Shown: positions 1-6,289 of the stretch, piece after piece
How the letters are laid out: each line of letters starts with the position of its first letter
Numbering within the stretch: the first letter of the stretch is position 1
Virus record (IMG/VR): IMGVR_UViG_3300031758_000608
Span: 1 to 22,763 of that record
DNA: 22,763 bases
Strand: one strand, 5' to 3'
DNA from: a virus
The notes under the pieces: generated by a model
Told to the model about the DNA's origin: nothing
Databases searched by the model: none
What the model saw: the letters and a program-made list of their open reading frames with translations, nothing else
Position numbers and translations under genes: made by a program

Positions 1-846
1 TCTGTAAAATACCAAAACTATTTAGCAGAAGAATTAGACAAAGGATTACAATACTCTGAGTACATCGGACAAGGAGCAAATCGCATGATCGAATTTGCTG
101 AATACCTTGGAGAAAACATCAATGCTAACCGCGATTACGCACAGTATATTGCTGAAAGGCTTGATCAAAACATCGGATACTCTGAATACATCGCTGAATC
201 TCTTAACGGAGGAACAGTAGTAGGTGGAAGAAGCGTTCTTGGTGGAGTTGCTGGATTAAACGAGTCTACTTCAATCGATAACCTAATCTCTAAAGTAGAT
301 GCAGTTATCACTGAAGTCAACAGTTCTTCAGCTAAGGCTGTTCTTGAAGGTAAATATCCTTTCTTAAAGGTTATGAGCGAAAACAACAAGAAGTCTTTCC
401 ACGGTCTAGACACAGACAGCAAACAAGCAATCGTTGAAGCTCTTAACGGTTCCCTATGGTTCAATGAGAACGATGTATTAGGAATCATGGAAGCAGTTCT
501 TAATCACAAAAACGAAAACGTTCCTAACTATGTTAGATTCATGCCAGTTGATTACAAGTCACTATGGTCTGAAATGAACGAGAGCGAAAAGAACAGAATC
601 CACGCTAAAGCTCAACTTTACACAGTAAACACTCCTTACCAAGCCAAAGCGTTTTGGGACGAAATGGACCTAAGAGGAGTACAATACAGAATTGAAGAAG
701 GTAAACAACAAAATAAATTGCAACAACTCAACGAAAGCCAAAGTACAGAAGGTATGATGCCTGTTAATCAGGTAGTTGAGATGCAGAGAGGTTACTCTCA
801 TAGTTATCTAGAAAATCTACAGAGATCTGCAGATCTTCGAAAATAA
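1..846 (+). CDS. Scaffold/prohead core-like protein, 5' end outside the window
   Basis: The frame is open from the first base, so the gene starts left of the window; 281 residues are visible, and the first ATG at 85 is probably internal. The first ~71 visible residues are 14-residue repeats of the type Tyr-x-x-Tyr-Ile/Leu-Ala-Glu-x-Leu-Asp/Asn (see repeat entry), which fit two heptads each and so an amphipathic coiled coil. The remaining ~210 residues are acidic/polar and helix-rich, ending near a Gln-rich stretch. The gene lies 28 bases before the major capsid gene, the place of the core scaffold gene 22 in T4. Role as internal scaffold, cut up by the prohead protease, is inferred from position, composition and the Ile/Leu-x-Glu sites; I do not see direct similarity to T4 gp22. 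It could instead be another internal head protein. Confidence 0.6.
   Translation, partial: SVKYQNYLAEELDKGLQYSEYIGQGANRMIEFAEYLGENINANRDYAQYIAERLDQNIGYSEYIAESLNGGTVVGGRSVLGGVAGLNESTSIDNLISKVDAVITEVNSSSAKAVLEGKYPFLKVMSENNKKSFHGLDTDSKQAIVEALNGSLWFNENDVLGIMEAVLNHKNENVPNYVRFMPVDYKSLWSEMNESEKNRIHAKAQLYTVNTPYQAKAFWDEMDLRGVQYRIEEGKQQNKLQQLNESQSTEGMMPVNQVVEMQRGYSHSYLENLQRSADLRK
10..213 (+). repeat. Five tandem 14-codon repeats in the scaffold-like gene
   Basis: Visible residues 4-71 divide into five units of 14: starting at Tyr4, Tyr18, Phe32, Tyr46 and Tyr60 (the last cut to 12). Aligned unit starts are YQNYLAEELD, YSEYIGQGAN, FAEYLGENIN, YAQYIAERLD and YSEYIAESLN. Four of five carry Leu/Ile-x-Glu. 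The DNA copies are diverged at codon level, so selection has kept the protein pattern rather than recent duplication. The array probably continues to the left of the window. Confidence 0.85.
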
Positions 847-874
847 CAAAAACTAAAAAAAATCATTTTAACAA

Positions 875-2512
875 ATGGCACGTACAAAAATTTTCAGACG
901 TTCAAGCGACAATCGTTTGACAAACACCTGGAAGCCGATTTTGGAAGGATATGGTGCAGACGTTGCAAAGACTCCATGGTTAGCTGAGTATGCTCACAAC
1001 CACGCGATCTTTGATAACGCTACTCCATTGTTCGAACAAACTGCTCCTGGCGTATTTTTACAAACTCCTGGATCTCTTGGTGGATTCATGGGTAACCCAG
1101 TAGCTCCTACAGCTTCTCAAACTCCATTTACTGGTGGTGCAAAGAACTCTTACTCTGACTCTGGTTCAGGTGATAAGTTCCCATCTTTGTTACCAGTAGC
1201 GATTCAAGTTGCTGCTAAAACTATTGGTTTTGACCTAGTTCCTGTAATCCCTATGGATTCTCCAGTTGGATTCCTTCCATACTTGGATTATCTATATGCA
1301 GGTGGTAGAACTGGTGCTGGTGACTTTGATCCTTATTTAGTTAAGATCGAAGGTGCATACGCAGACGATTTCCCTACTGCAACTCCTGGTGATGCAATCA
1401 CAGTGAGTGGTTCTGGTGCTGGTGACTTTACACTTCACTTCGTAGGTTACTCTCGCGTAGACGGTCAATTGATCGCTAAGGTAGTATCAGATGCTGGTAC
1501 AAACACCCTTGCTAATTCAATCGTAGGTAACACAGTTACAATCGGAGGTAACGCTTCAGGTGCTACTACTGGTGTTGCATTAGTTTCTGCTTTAGAAAAC
1601 CATATCTCTGGTTTCACTTCAGTTTCAGATGCTGACTATGCAGGTACTGACTTTAGCGGTTCATACCTTCCTACTACTGGTACTGTTCCTAACGGAATGT
1701 CTCGTGAGGCTGGTGAGAACTCTAAGTTCCGTCAAATGGGTCTAAGAATGTTCACTAAGTTTGTTGAAGCTAGAACTGACCAAGTTTCTATCTCAGCAAC
1801 AGTTGAGCAGATCCAAGACTTGAACAGAGTATGGAACTACGACGTTATCTCTATGTTAGAGAACGTTGCAGTAAACGATCTTGCTCAATCTATCAACAAG
1901 CAACTTGTTGACCGTGTATTCCAAATGGCTGATGTTCACAATGCTGAGATCGACCTAGTTGAAGGTGCTGGAATCACAACTCTTGACCTTTCTACAGGTA
2001 CAGGAGGTTTCGAAAACGTTTCTACATTGCAACGTAGATTAGTTACTAAAGTTCTTGAACTTGCTAACTTGATCTACCACAGAGGACGTTTCGGAGCTGG
2101 TACTTTCATGGTAACTAACGGACGCCTTGCTTCTGCATTGGCTGATGTTGCTGGTTACTCAATCGCACAAGTTCCAACTGATATGACTGGTGTTGCTGGA
2201 AACCTTTACCCTGCTGGTAAAGTTTACGGTGTACAAGTTTATGTTGACCCTAACTTATCTTGGGGAGATACTAGACTTGCTATCGGTCGTAAAGGTGCTG
2301 ACGAAGAGCCTGGAGTTAAATTCATGCCGTACATCATGGCTGAATCTCTTCAGACTATCGCAGAGGGTACATTCTCTCCAAAAATCGGTATGAAATCTCG
2401 TTACGCGATTACTGAAGCTGGATGGCACCCTGAAACACAGTATGTTAACATGGATATCCAAGGTGATATCGCAGTTCTTACTGGTGGTGTTGCACCTGCA
2501 AACTTTAGCTAG
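875..2512 (+). CDS. 23: Major capsid protein, T4 gp23-like
   Basis: 545 residues, close to T4 gp23 (521). It forms the hexamers of the head shell. The N-terminus is basic (residues 1-20) and followed by a Trp-Leu-Ala-Glu stretch at 35-38 that matches the Leu/Ile-x-Glu site cut by T4-type prohead proteases; a second candidate is Ile-Leu-Glu at 22-24. Residues ~165-245 are rich in Gly, Thr, Ser and Val and look like an inserted beta domain. The C-terminal third, with the Glu-Ala-Gly-Trp-His and Gln-Tyr-Val-Asn stretches near the end, is typical of the gp23 family. The start has no clear Shine-Dalgarno but a long A-rich leader, and a strong terminator follows 20 bases after the stop, so it ends its transcription unit. 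Codons look well optimised, as expected of a very abundant protein. Confidence 0.93.
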   Translation: MARTKIFRRSSDNRLTNTWKPILEGYGADVAKTPWLAEYAHNHAIFDNATPLFEQTAPGVFLQTPGSLGGFMGNPVAPTASQTPFTGGAKNSYSDSGSGDKFPSLLPVAIQVAAKTIGFDLVPVIPMDSPVGFLPYLDYLYAGGRTGAGDFDPYLVKIEGAYADDFPTATPGDAITVSGSGAGDFTLHFVGYSRVDGQLIAKVVSDAGTNTLANSIVGNTVTIGGNASGATTGVALVSALENHISGFTSVSDADYAGTDFSGSYLPTTGTVPNGMSREAGENSKFRQMGLRMFTKFVEARTDQVSISATVEQIQDLNRVWNYDVISMLENVAVNDLAQSINKQLVDRVFQMADVHNAEIDLVEGAGITTLDLSTGTGGFENVSTLQRRLVTKVLELANLIYHRGRFGAGTFMVTNGRLASALADVAGYSIAQVPTDMTGVAGNLYPAGKVYGVQVYVDPNLSWGDTRLAIGRKGADEEPGVKFMPYIMAESLQTIAEGTFSPKIGMKSRYAITEAGWHPETQYVNMDIQGDIAVLTGGVAPANFS

Positions 2513-2532
2513 TATTAAACTAACTATAAAGG

Positions 2533-2560
2533 AAAAAGGAACCTTCGGGTTCCTTTTTCT
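2533..2560 (+). terminator. UUCG-loop terminator after the capsid gene
   Basis: An 11-bp perfect stem (arms 2533-2543 and 2548-2558) closes on a TTCG tetraloop and ends in a run of five T. The arm sequence AAAAAGGAACC gives an A-run on one side and a T-run on the other, so it can work on both strands. It closes the capsid transcript and could also stop leftward read-through from the minus-strand operon that ends at 3148. Confidence 0.92.
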
Positions 2561-2570
2561 TGTTTATAGG

Positions 2571-2582
2571 GATAAATAAATA
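2571..2582 (+). promoter_or_regulatory. Candidate late promoter (T4 TATAAATA type)
   Basis: GATAAATAAATA begins 13 bases past the terminator stem and 24 bases before the start at 2595. T4 late promoters are a lone -10 element TATAAATA read by gp55/gp33. The same core ATAAATAA stands before the plus-strand genes at 10855 and 12672 at nearly the same distance. I found no such core before the minus-strand genes. The late sigma gene itself is not in the window. Confidence 0.6.
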
Positions 2583-2594
2583 AAACGAACAAAG

Positions 2595-2762
2595 ATGAAT
2601 AAAGAACAAGTAATCGGAATAGTAAGACACTGCTTAACTTTTATAGGCGGTCTCTTAATCATGAAAGGAATCGTTGATGAATCTACTTCAAACGAAGTTA
2701 TTGGTGGAATAATTACCTTGGTTGGTACCATCTGGTCAATTGTTGAAAAAAACAAAGCATAA
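2595..2762 (+). CDS. Small two-helix membrane protein, possible holin
   Basis: 55 residues: a short charged N-terminus (Met-Asn-Lys-Glu), a hydrophobic segment at about 5-25, a polar turn at 26-34 (Val-Asp-Glu-Ser-Thr-Ser-Asn-Glu), a second hydrophobic segment at about 35-50, and a basic tail (Glu-Lys-Asn-Lys-Ala). The Gly-Gly pairs in each helix and the short loop resemble small phage holins of the Pam3-gp28 type, from memory. It follows a late-type promoter, as a lysis gene should, and precedes the next gene by 6 bases, so the two are likely co-expressed. No lysin gene is beside it in this window, so the function is only suggested. A structural or superinfection-related membrane peptide is the alternative. 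Confidence 0.72.
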   Translation: MNKEQVIGIVRHCLTFIGGLLIMKGIVDESTSNEVIGGIITLVGTIWSIVEKNKA

Positions 2763-2768
2763 GGAATA

Positions 2769-3134
2769 ATGGCAACATTTGCATCAGCCTTTTTAGGCAT
2801 ACTTTCGCAACTAAAGGTCTTACACTGGCAGACCAAATCATATGCAAAACACGTTGCATACGGAGAAGCGTATGAGGTTCTAGACGGCCTAGTAGATAGC
2901 TTTACTGAGATCTATATGGGAAAATACGGTAGAGTAATCATCGAACAGGACGATTCTATTAACTTAGTAAACATCGGTGAGATGGACCAAGACGAGTTCT
3001 TAGGAGTAATTTGTGAGTTCTTATTGTCTCTAGACAATCAATTAGATTCTAATAAGGATACTGACTTATTAAACCTGCGTGACGAGATGTTAGCAGAAAT
3101 CAACAAGCTTAAATATCTATTGACTCTACAATAG
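2769..3134 (+). CDS. Dps/ferritin-like four-helix protein
   Basis: 121 residues, helical throughout. Residues 19-47 read Leu-His-Trp-x-Thr-Lys, then His28, Asp43 and Glu47. Dps proteins have a His-Trp-Asn start to this region and ferroxidase residues His-x14-Asp-x3-Glu; the spacing His28-x14-Asp43-x3-Glu47 here is the same, while the first His (His19) is 9 rather than 12 residues from the second. Similar short proteins occur in T4-like and jumbo phages (I recall a DUF5856 family). At 121 residues it is shorter than cellular Dps (~165). The start follows a GGA-containing leader 4 bases after the holin-like gene. Role could be iron handling, DNA protection in the virion, or only a retained fold; no evidence here decides. 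Confidence 0.75.
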   Translation: MATFASAFLGILSQLKVLHWQTKSYAKHVAYGEAYEVLDGLVDSFTEIYMGKYGRVIIEQDDSINLVNIGEMDQDEFLGVICEFLLSLDNQLDSNKDTDLLNLRDEMLAEINKLKYLLTLQ

Positions 3135-3147
3135 AATCTATTTCCAG

Positions 3148-4137
3148 TCAATCTTTAGAACTAAAGCCTATCGTTTTTTCGTTAGGCTTTTTTATTTTAG
3201 GTTTGACCTTCATGCCTTCAAGCAAGGCAATCGCCTCATCGAACGTCTTATCTAATAGGAATACTGATATGACTAGTTCTTTTAGGTGGGATAGGGACAT
3301 GTCCTCTGTTCTCTTTATCCAACGAACCACGTCTATATCTTCTATCTTTTTTCCTAGTTTTGCTCTTAGGTATGCCTCCCTGATCTCAGAATTAGGCATG
3401 TCAACCTGATATCTACGGTCAAATCTAGACGGACGATTAGAGATACGTTCTTCTAGTTTTTCTGGATAATTGGTCGTAGCGATGTAGACAACGTTTTCTA
3501 TCTGCTTAACTCCGTCTAAAATATTTAGCAATTGGCTGGTTGCATACTTGCCTTCTCCGGCAATTGCTTCCAAGTCTTCAAGGATTACTACGATCGGCCT
3601 AGTCGGCTCGATGCTTCTAAACAAGGGCATGAAATCGATAAAGTAATCTACTGAATCTTCGTCCTTGATGTTTATCACAAGTCCTCCAAGCTGAATGATT
3701 TGCTTAACGCAGAGCTGTATGATTCCAGACTTACCGCAACCCGGCTCGCCATATAGAAGAATACCTCTCTTGTGAACGAACTTATAATTGCTATAGAGTT
3801 CTTTGCTTTCCCAAAATCGGTTGATGTCAGAAAGGATCTCTTGGATCTCAGCAGAAGGTAACTCATACAGTTCATCGGTCTTAAATGGAAGACGTTTTAA
3901 GATGACTTGATTTACGTCCCTATTGTAGACAGGTTCGTATAGGCCTGAAGGAACTGATGCTATCGTTGCGTGGGCAGGACAATATTCACCGTCAGACAAG
4001 GGTCTCCAACAGGAAACCTTTTTTGTATCATCAACTTCGTTTGGTTTTGAAGCATTCCCTTCAAGCATGATGTCTAAGTTACTTAGTTCTTCGGCTATAT
4101 CGATTCGTGTTTTAATCGCTTTATTTTTTCCCATCAT
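3148..4137 (-). CDS. AAA+ ATPase
   Basis: 329 residues. The AAA module spans about 120-270: Walker A GEPGCGKS at 130-137, Walker B Ile-Val-Val-Ile-Leu-Glu-Asp around 182-188, sensor Thr-Thr-Asn at 221-223 and an arginine-finger stretch with Arg238, Arg241 and Arg242 (Pro-Ser-Arg-Phe-Asp-Arg-Arg). This is the FtsH/BCS1/proteasome-ATPase branch, which unfolds or remodels proteins. There is no protease or membrane segment. The N-terminal ~110 residues are not recognised and hold two Cys (43, 53) in a Cys-Trp-Arg-Pro...Tyr-Cys-Pro context. Last gene of the leftward operon, joined to the previous gene by an ATGA overlap; two in-frame ATGs (4137, 4134) compete as start. Substrate unknown; it could be a chaperone in head assembly or host remodelling. 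Confidence 0.88.
   Translation of the reverse strand: MMGKNKAIKTRIDIAEELSNLDIMLEGNASKPNEVDDTKKVSCWRPLSDGEYCPAHATIASVPSGLYEPVYNRDVNQVILKRLPFKTDELYELPSAEIQEILSDINRFWESKELYSNYKFVHKRGILLYGEPGCGKSGIIQLCVKQIIQLGGLVINIKDEDSVDYFIDFMPLFRSIEPTRPIVVILEDLEAIAGEGKYATSQLLNILDGVKQIENVVYIATTNYPEKLEERISNRPSRFDRRYQVDMPNSEIREAYLRAKLGKKIEDIDVVRWIKRTEDMSLSHLKELVISVFLLDKTFDEAIALLEGMKVKPKIKKPNEKTIGFSSKD
3163..3195 (+). terminator. Rightward terminator inside the end of the opposing AAA gene
   Basis: AAAGCCTA at 3163-3170 pairs with TAGGCTTT at 3183-3190; two more G-C pairs form inside around a T6 loop, and TTTTTATTTT follows. It ends the plus-strand transcript of the Dps-like gene. Read on the minus strand there is no T-run after the stem, so it should act mainly rightward. 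It lies within the last codons of the AAA gene. Confidence 0.75.
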
Positions 4138-4430
4138 CTCTTGTTTCTAGACTTCTTTTTTCTTTTAGACTCAATCGCTGTCGATTCTGCTAATATTTCA
4201 TATCTTTGATGATAGACTGTTAAGTCGTCTACGAGTATTGGAGTGACCTTTTTTCCATGGTAGTATGGATCATAGATCCAAGACCGATAGATGTTTTTAC
4301 CAGTAGGATCGTTCTTGATGTAAACTGTGTCTCTCTCTAAGTTAGAAACAACTAGGTCATTACTAACAAAGTTTGCTTGAGCAAAGGCTAATCCTGAAGA
4401 TAAAAAAAGTACTAATAACGTGATTTTCAT
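4134..4430 (-). CDS. Small exported protein with signal peptide
   Basis: 98 residues. Met-Lys then a hydrophobic core (Ile3-Leu14) and Ala-Phe-Ala/Gln at 15-18 make a Sec signal peptide with a cut before Gln, a pattern common in Bacteroidota. There is no lipobox Cys, so it is not a lipoprotein. The mature part (~80 residues) has several Tyr and Asp, few recognisable motifs, and ends in a strongly basic tail (Lys-Arg-Lys-Lys-Lys-Ser-Arg-Asn-Lys-Arg). It should act in the periplasm or outer membrane. It overlaps the AAA gene by four bases (ATGA). Possible roles are lysis or superinfection exclusion, but I do not recognise it. Confidence 0.78.
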   Translation of the reverse strand: MKITLLVLFLSSGLAFAQANFVSNDLVVSNLERDTVYIKNDPTGKNIYRSWIYDPYYHGKKVTPILVDDLTVYHQRYEILAESTAIESKRKKKSRNKR

Positions 4431-4465
4431 TTTGTATGTTTTATGCTAGTTATACTTGGAAGAAA

Positions 4466-5824
4466 TTAAAAAGTTTTATTCAAGGCCTTTTTTAGCTCTA
4501 AAAGATCACTTTTATACATTTGAATGGGCTCAATGCTTCTAATTTTCTCTAACTCTGCTTCCTTACCTTCTAACTGGTTTAGCAACTCTTGAAACTTTTC
4601 TAGAGTCAAGGTATGGATTGCCATGTTTAGTAAGTAATTGTAAGAACCATCTACTTGATCAAAATCAGCAGTCTCTAAGTAAAGTATGATTTGACTCTTA
4701 GGAACGTTGTTTACCACTAGTTCCCCATCGATTATTGCCTTAATGAAACGTGCTCTATTTGATAACACCAAGAGTTCTGACTCTAGCTTGTTTATTATGT
4801 GAGCCTTTCTTTTTGAGTAATAGCTCAATCTAAAGTCAACGAAATACTCGATTATCTCTTTGGCTGTGGTAAATATCTTAAGTTGGCCGTTTTCATCAAG
4901 AACGGTAAAGTTTTCAGTCTGTTTTTCTTCCATCTTTAGAAGTCGTTCTAGCTTGACTGAATCTTTGATGGTCTTTAGGTCTTCCCTTCTAAACTTTATG
5001 GTGTAGTTGATGTTAGACTTACAGTTGTTTTCGTATGCTGCAATGCTGCGTTTTTCCTCAATGTTGATCAGATGCTGGTCAAACTTCTCATAAGTGACGG
5101 ATGGAGGTAATTCAGAAACAGCAACAGTTGATGTGTTTTTTATCTCATACTTACCTCTAAATATCCAAGAAAGGTGAGAGTCTGGTGATTGGATACACTC
5201 TCCATTAAATTCTAGATACCATGGAGAAGGGTCTTCAAACCTTTTACCCTCAAGCTTCTTTAGACAAGCATCAATTAGGTTGATTGGGTTTCGGTTTAGG
5301 ATGTTTGTCGCAAAGCCTACAGCGATTCCACTTCCTCCGTTTAGGAGAACAGTTGGAATTATGGGTAAGAAGAACATGGGTTCTATTTCATTACCTTCCT
5401 CGTGTCTAGACTCTAACAGTTCAAAGTCCTTGTAAAGCAGTCTAAAGTTGGGATGTAGCTTGGTGGATATGTATCGAGGAGCACCTGCTTCTGGAGAACG
5501 TAAGGAACCGAACTGTCCTATTGAATCTAACACAGGCATTGAATTTTTAAACTTTTGTGCCATAGTAATTATAGCGCCGTTTAGAGATCCGTCACCGTGA
5601 TGATAGTGAGCATCTGAGGCAACCTTTCCTGCGAGTTGGAATATCTTCAATGGCTTCTCATTTCCAGTCCTCCAGACCCTATTTGCGACGAATATTATCT
5701 TTCTTTGAGTAGGCTTAAAGCCGTCTATCACTGAAGGGATTGCTCTTTCTTCAACGACGTATTTTGCGTATTCTTTATAGTCAGTATCTAAGTATTGAGT
5801 TATAGTCTTTACTTCTGGTCGCAT
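4466..5824 (-). CDS. 52: T4-type DNA topoisomerase II, medium subunit (gp52, GyrA-like)
   Basis: 452 residues, near T4 gp52 (about 440). It is the DNA breakage-reunion subunit of type IIA topoisomerase. The catalytic tyrosine is Tyr118 in Gly-Ala-Pro-Arg-Tyr-Ile-Ser-Thr, with the usual Arg before it; the winged-helix region includes Asp-Gly-Phe-Lys-Pro-Thr-Gln-Arg at 34-41 and Ala-His-Tyr-His-His-Gly-Asp-Gly at 72-79. The Gly-Ser-Gly-Ile-Ala-Val-Gly-Phe-Ala-Thr-Asn stretch is the conserved tower entry. There is no GyrA C-terminal beta-pinwheel, so it should relax rather than supercoil DNA, as in T4. It works with the large subunit at 6286-8157; both lie in the same operon, separated by two small genes. 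Confidence 0.95.
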   Translation of the reverse strand: MRPEVKTITQYLDTDYKEYAKYVVEERAIPSVIDGFKPTQRKIIFVANRVWRTGNEKPLKIFQLAGKVASDAHYHHGDGSLNGAIITMAQKFKNSMPVLDSIGQFGSLRSPEAGAPRYISTKLHPNFRLLYKDFELLESRHEEGNEIEPMFFLPIIPTVLLNGGSGIAVGFATNILNRNPINLIDACLKKLEGKRFEDPSPWYLEFNGECIQSPDSHLSWIFRGKYEIKNTSTVAVSELPPSVTYEKFDQHLINIEEKRSIAAYENNCKSNINYTIKFRREDLKTIKDSVKLERLLKMEEKQTENFTVLDENGQLKIFTTAKEIIEYFVDFRLSYYSKRKAHIINKLESELLVLSNRARFIKAIIDGELVVNNVPKSQIILYLETADFDQVDGSYNYLLNMAIHTLTLEKFQELLNQLEGKEAELEKIRSIEPIQMYKSDLLELKKALNKTF

Positions 5825-6144
5825 TTAAAATATTTGTTAGTTTTTAAGTAATCGAAGAGCTCGTCAACGTTTGCTATTATTTCTACCTCTTCCTCATCAG
5901 TTGTAGAATAGGCCTTTATGTCTTCTCTACCGATTCCATCATTGATTGCCCCTTTTTCATACATAAACCAATTATACCAATCTAGGCCATCAGTAGTAAG
6001 TATTTGTGATAATAAAAGGTTGGAAATCTCGTTACCAGTATCAGTAAAGTCTAGTAGGTCTATTCCGACTTCGAACGCAGCGTCGATTTTTTTGGAGCGC
6101 ATCACCGACAGCTCAATTAGTTTTTTGAAGTCTGAAAGAATCAT
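5809..6144 (-). CDS. Unknown acidic protein between the topoisomerase genes
   Basis: 111 residues, not recognised. It is acidic, with a Trp-Tyr-Asn-Trp-Phe cluster around residues 55-60, an Asp/Glu-rich run Thr-Thr-Asp-Glu-Glu-Glu-Val-Glu, and a C-terminal helix ending in Lys-Tyr-Phe-Lys-Cys-Asp. No signal peptide or membrane segment. It overlaps the start of gene 52 by 16 bases, so its translation may be coupled to that of the topoisomerase subunit. Its start is preceded by a 17-base sequence that also stands before the gene at 14914 at exactly the same spacing. A topoisomerase partner is conceivable from position only. Confidence 0.75.
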   Translation of the reverse strand: MILSDFKKLIELSVMRSKKIDAAFEVGIDLLDFTDTGNEISNLLLSQILTTDGLDWYNWFMYEKGAINDGIGREDIKAYSTTDEEEVEIIANVDELFDYLKTNKYFKCDQK

Positions 6145-6147
6145 AAA

Positions 6148-6164
6148 TTTAGGTTATTTTTTAT
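6148..6164 (-). promoter_or_regulatory. 17-base start-codon leader, copy 1
   Basis: Read on the minus strand it is ATAAAAAATAACCTAAA, three bases before the ATG of the 111-residue gene. The identical 17 bases occur at 14918-14934, again three bases before an ATG. A-rich leaders in place of Shine-Dalgarno sequences are known for Bacteroidota translation starts. Confidence 0.5.
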
Positions 6165-6178
6165 GTTCTACTCTGAAA

Positions 6179-6289
6179 TCATAAAAAAGTTCTAACTAAC
6201 CACCAAACTATGGAAACGATGCCTATTATTCCGATCAGCCAAATCGCTATAAACTTTGGAGCACGTTGGTGTTCGTTGTAATACTTCAT
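6179..6289 (-). CDS. 36-residue single-helix membrane peptide
   Basis: A short frame between the topoisomerase large subunit and the 111-residue gene. Its ATG overlaps the topoisomerase stop as ATGA. It starts Met-Lys-Tyr-Tyr-Asn-Glu-His-Gln-Arg, then a hydrophobic helix from about residue 14 to 32 (Ile-Ala-Ile-Trp-Leu-Ile-Gly-Ile-Ile-Gly) with a Trp-Trp pair, and ends Arg-Thr-Phe-Leu. The charged head and single transmembrane helix are typical of phage small membrane peptides. The ATGA overlap and the good coverage of an otherwise empty gap make it likely to be real. Function unknown. Confidence 0.65.
   Translation of the reverse strand: MKYYNEHQRAPKFIAIWLIGIIGIVSIVWWLVRTFL

Noticed and set aside
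10-213. Repeat array considered as a CRISPR or non-coding repeat
   Set aside because: The period is 42 bases with no conserved DNA repeat and no spacers; only the protein pattern repeats, within an open frame.
165-488. Open frame of about 107 codons antisense to the scaffold-like gene
   Set aside because: It is a shadow of the plus-strand gene, has no start context or neighbours, and its composition follows the sense codons.
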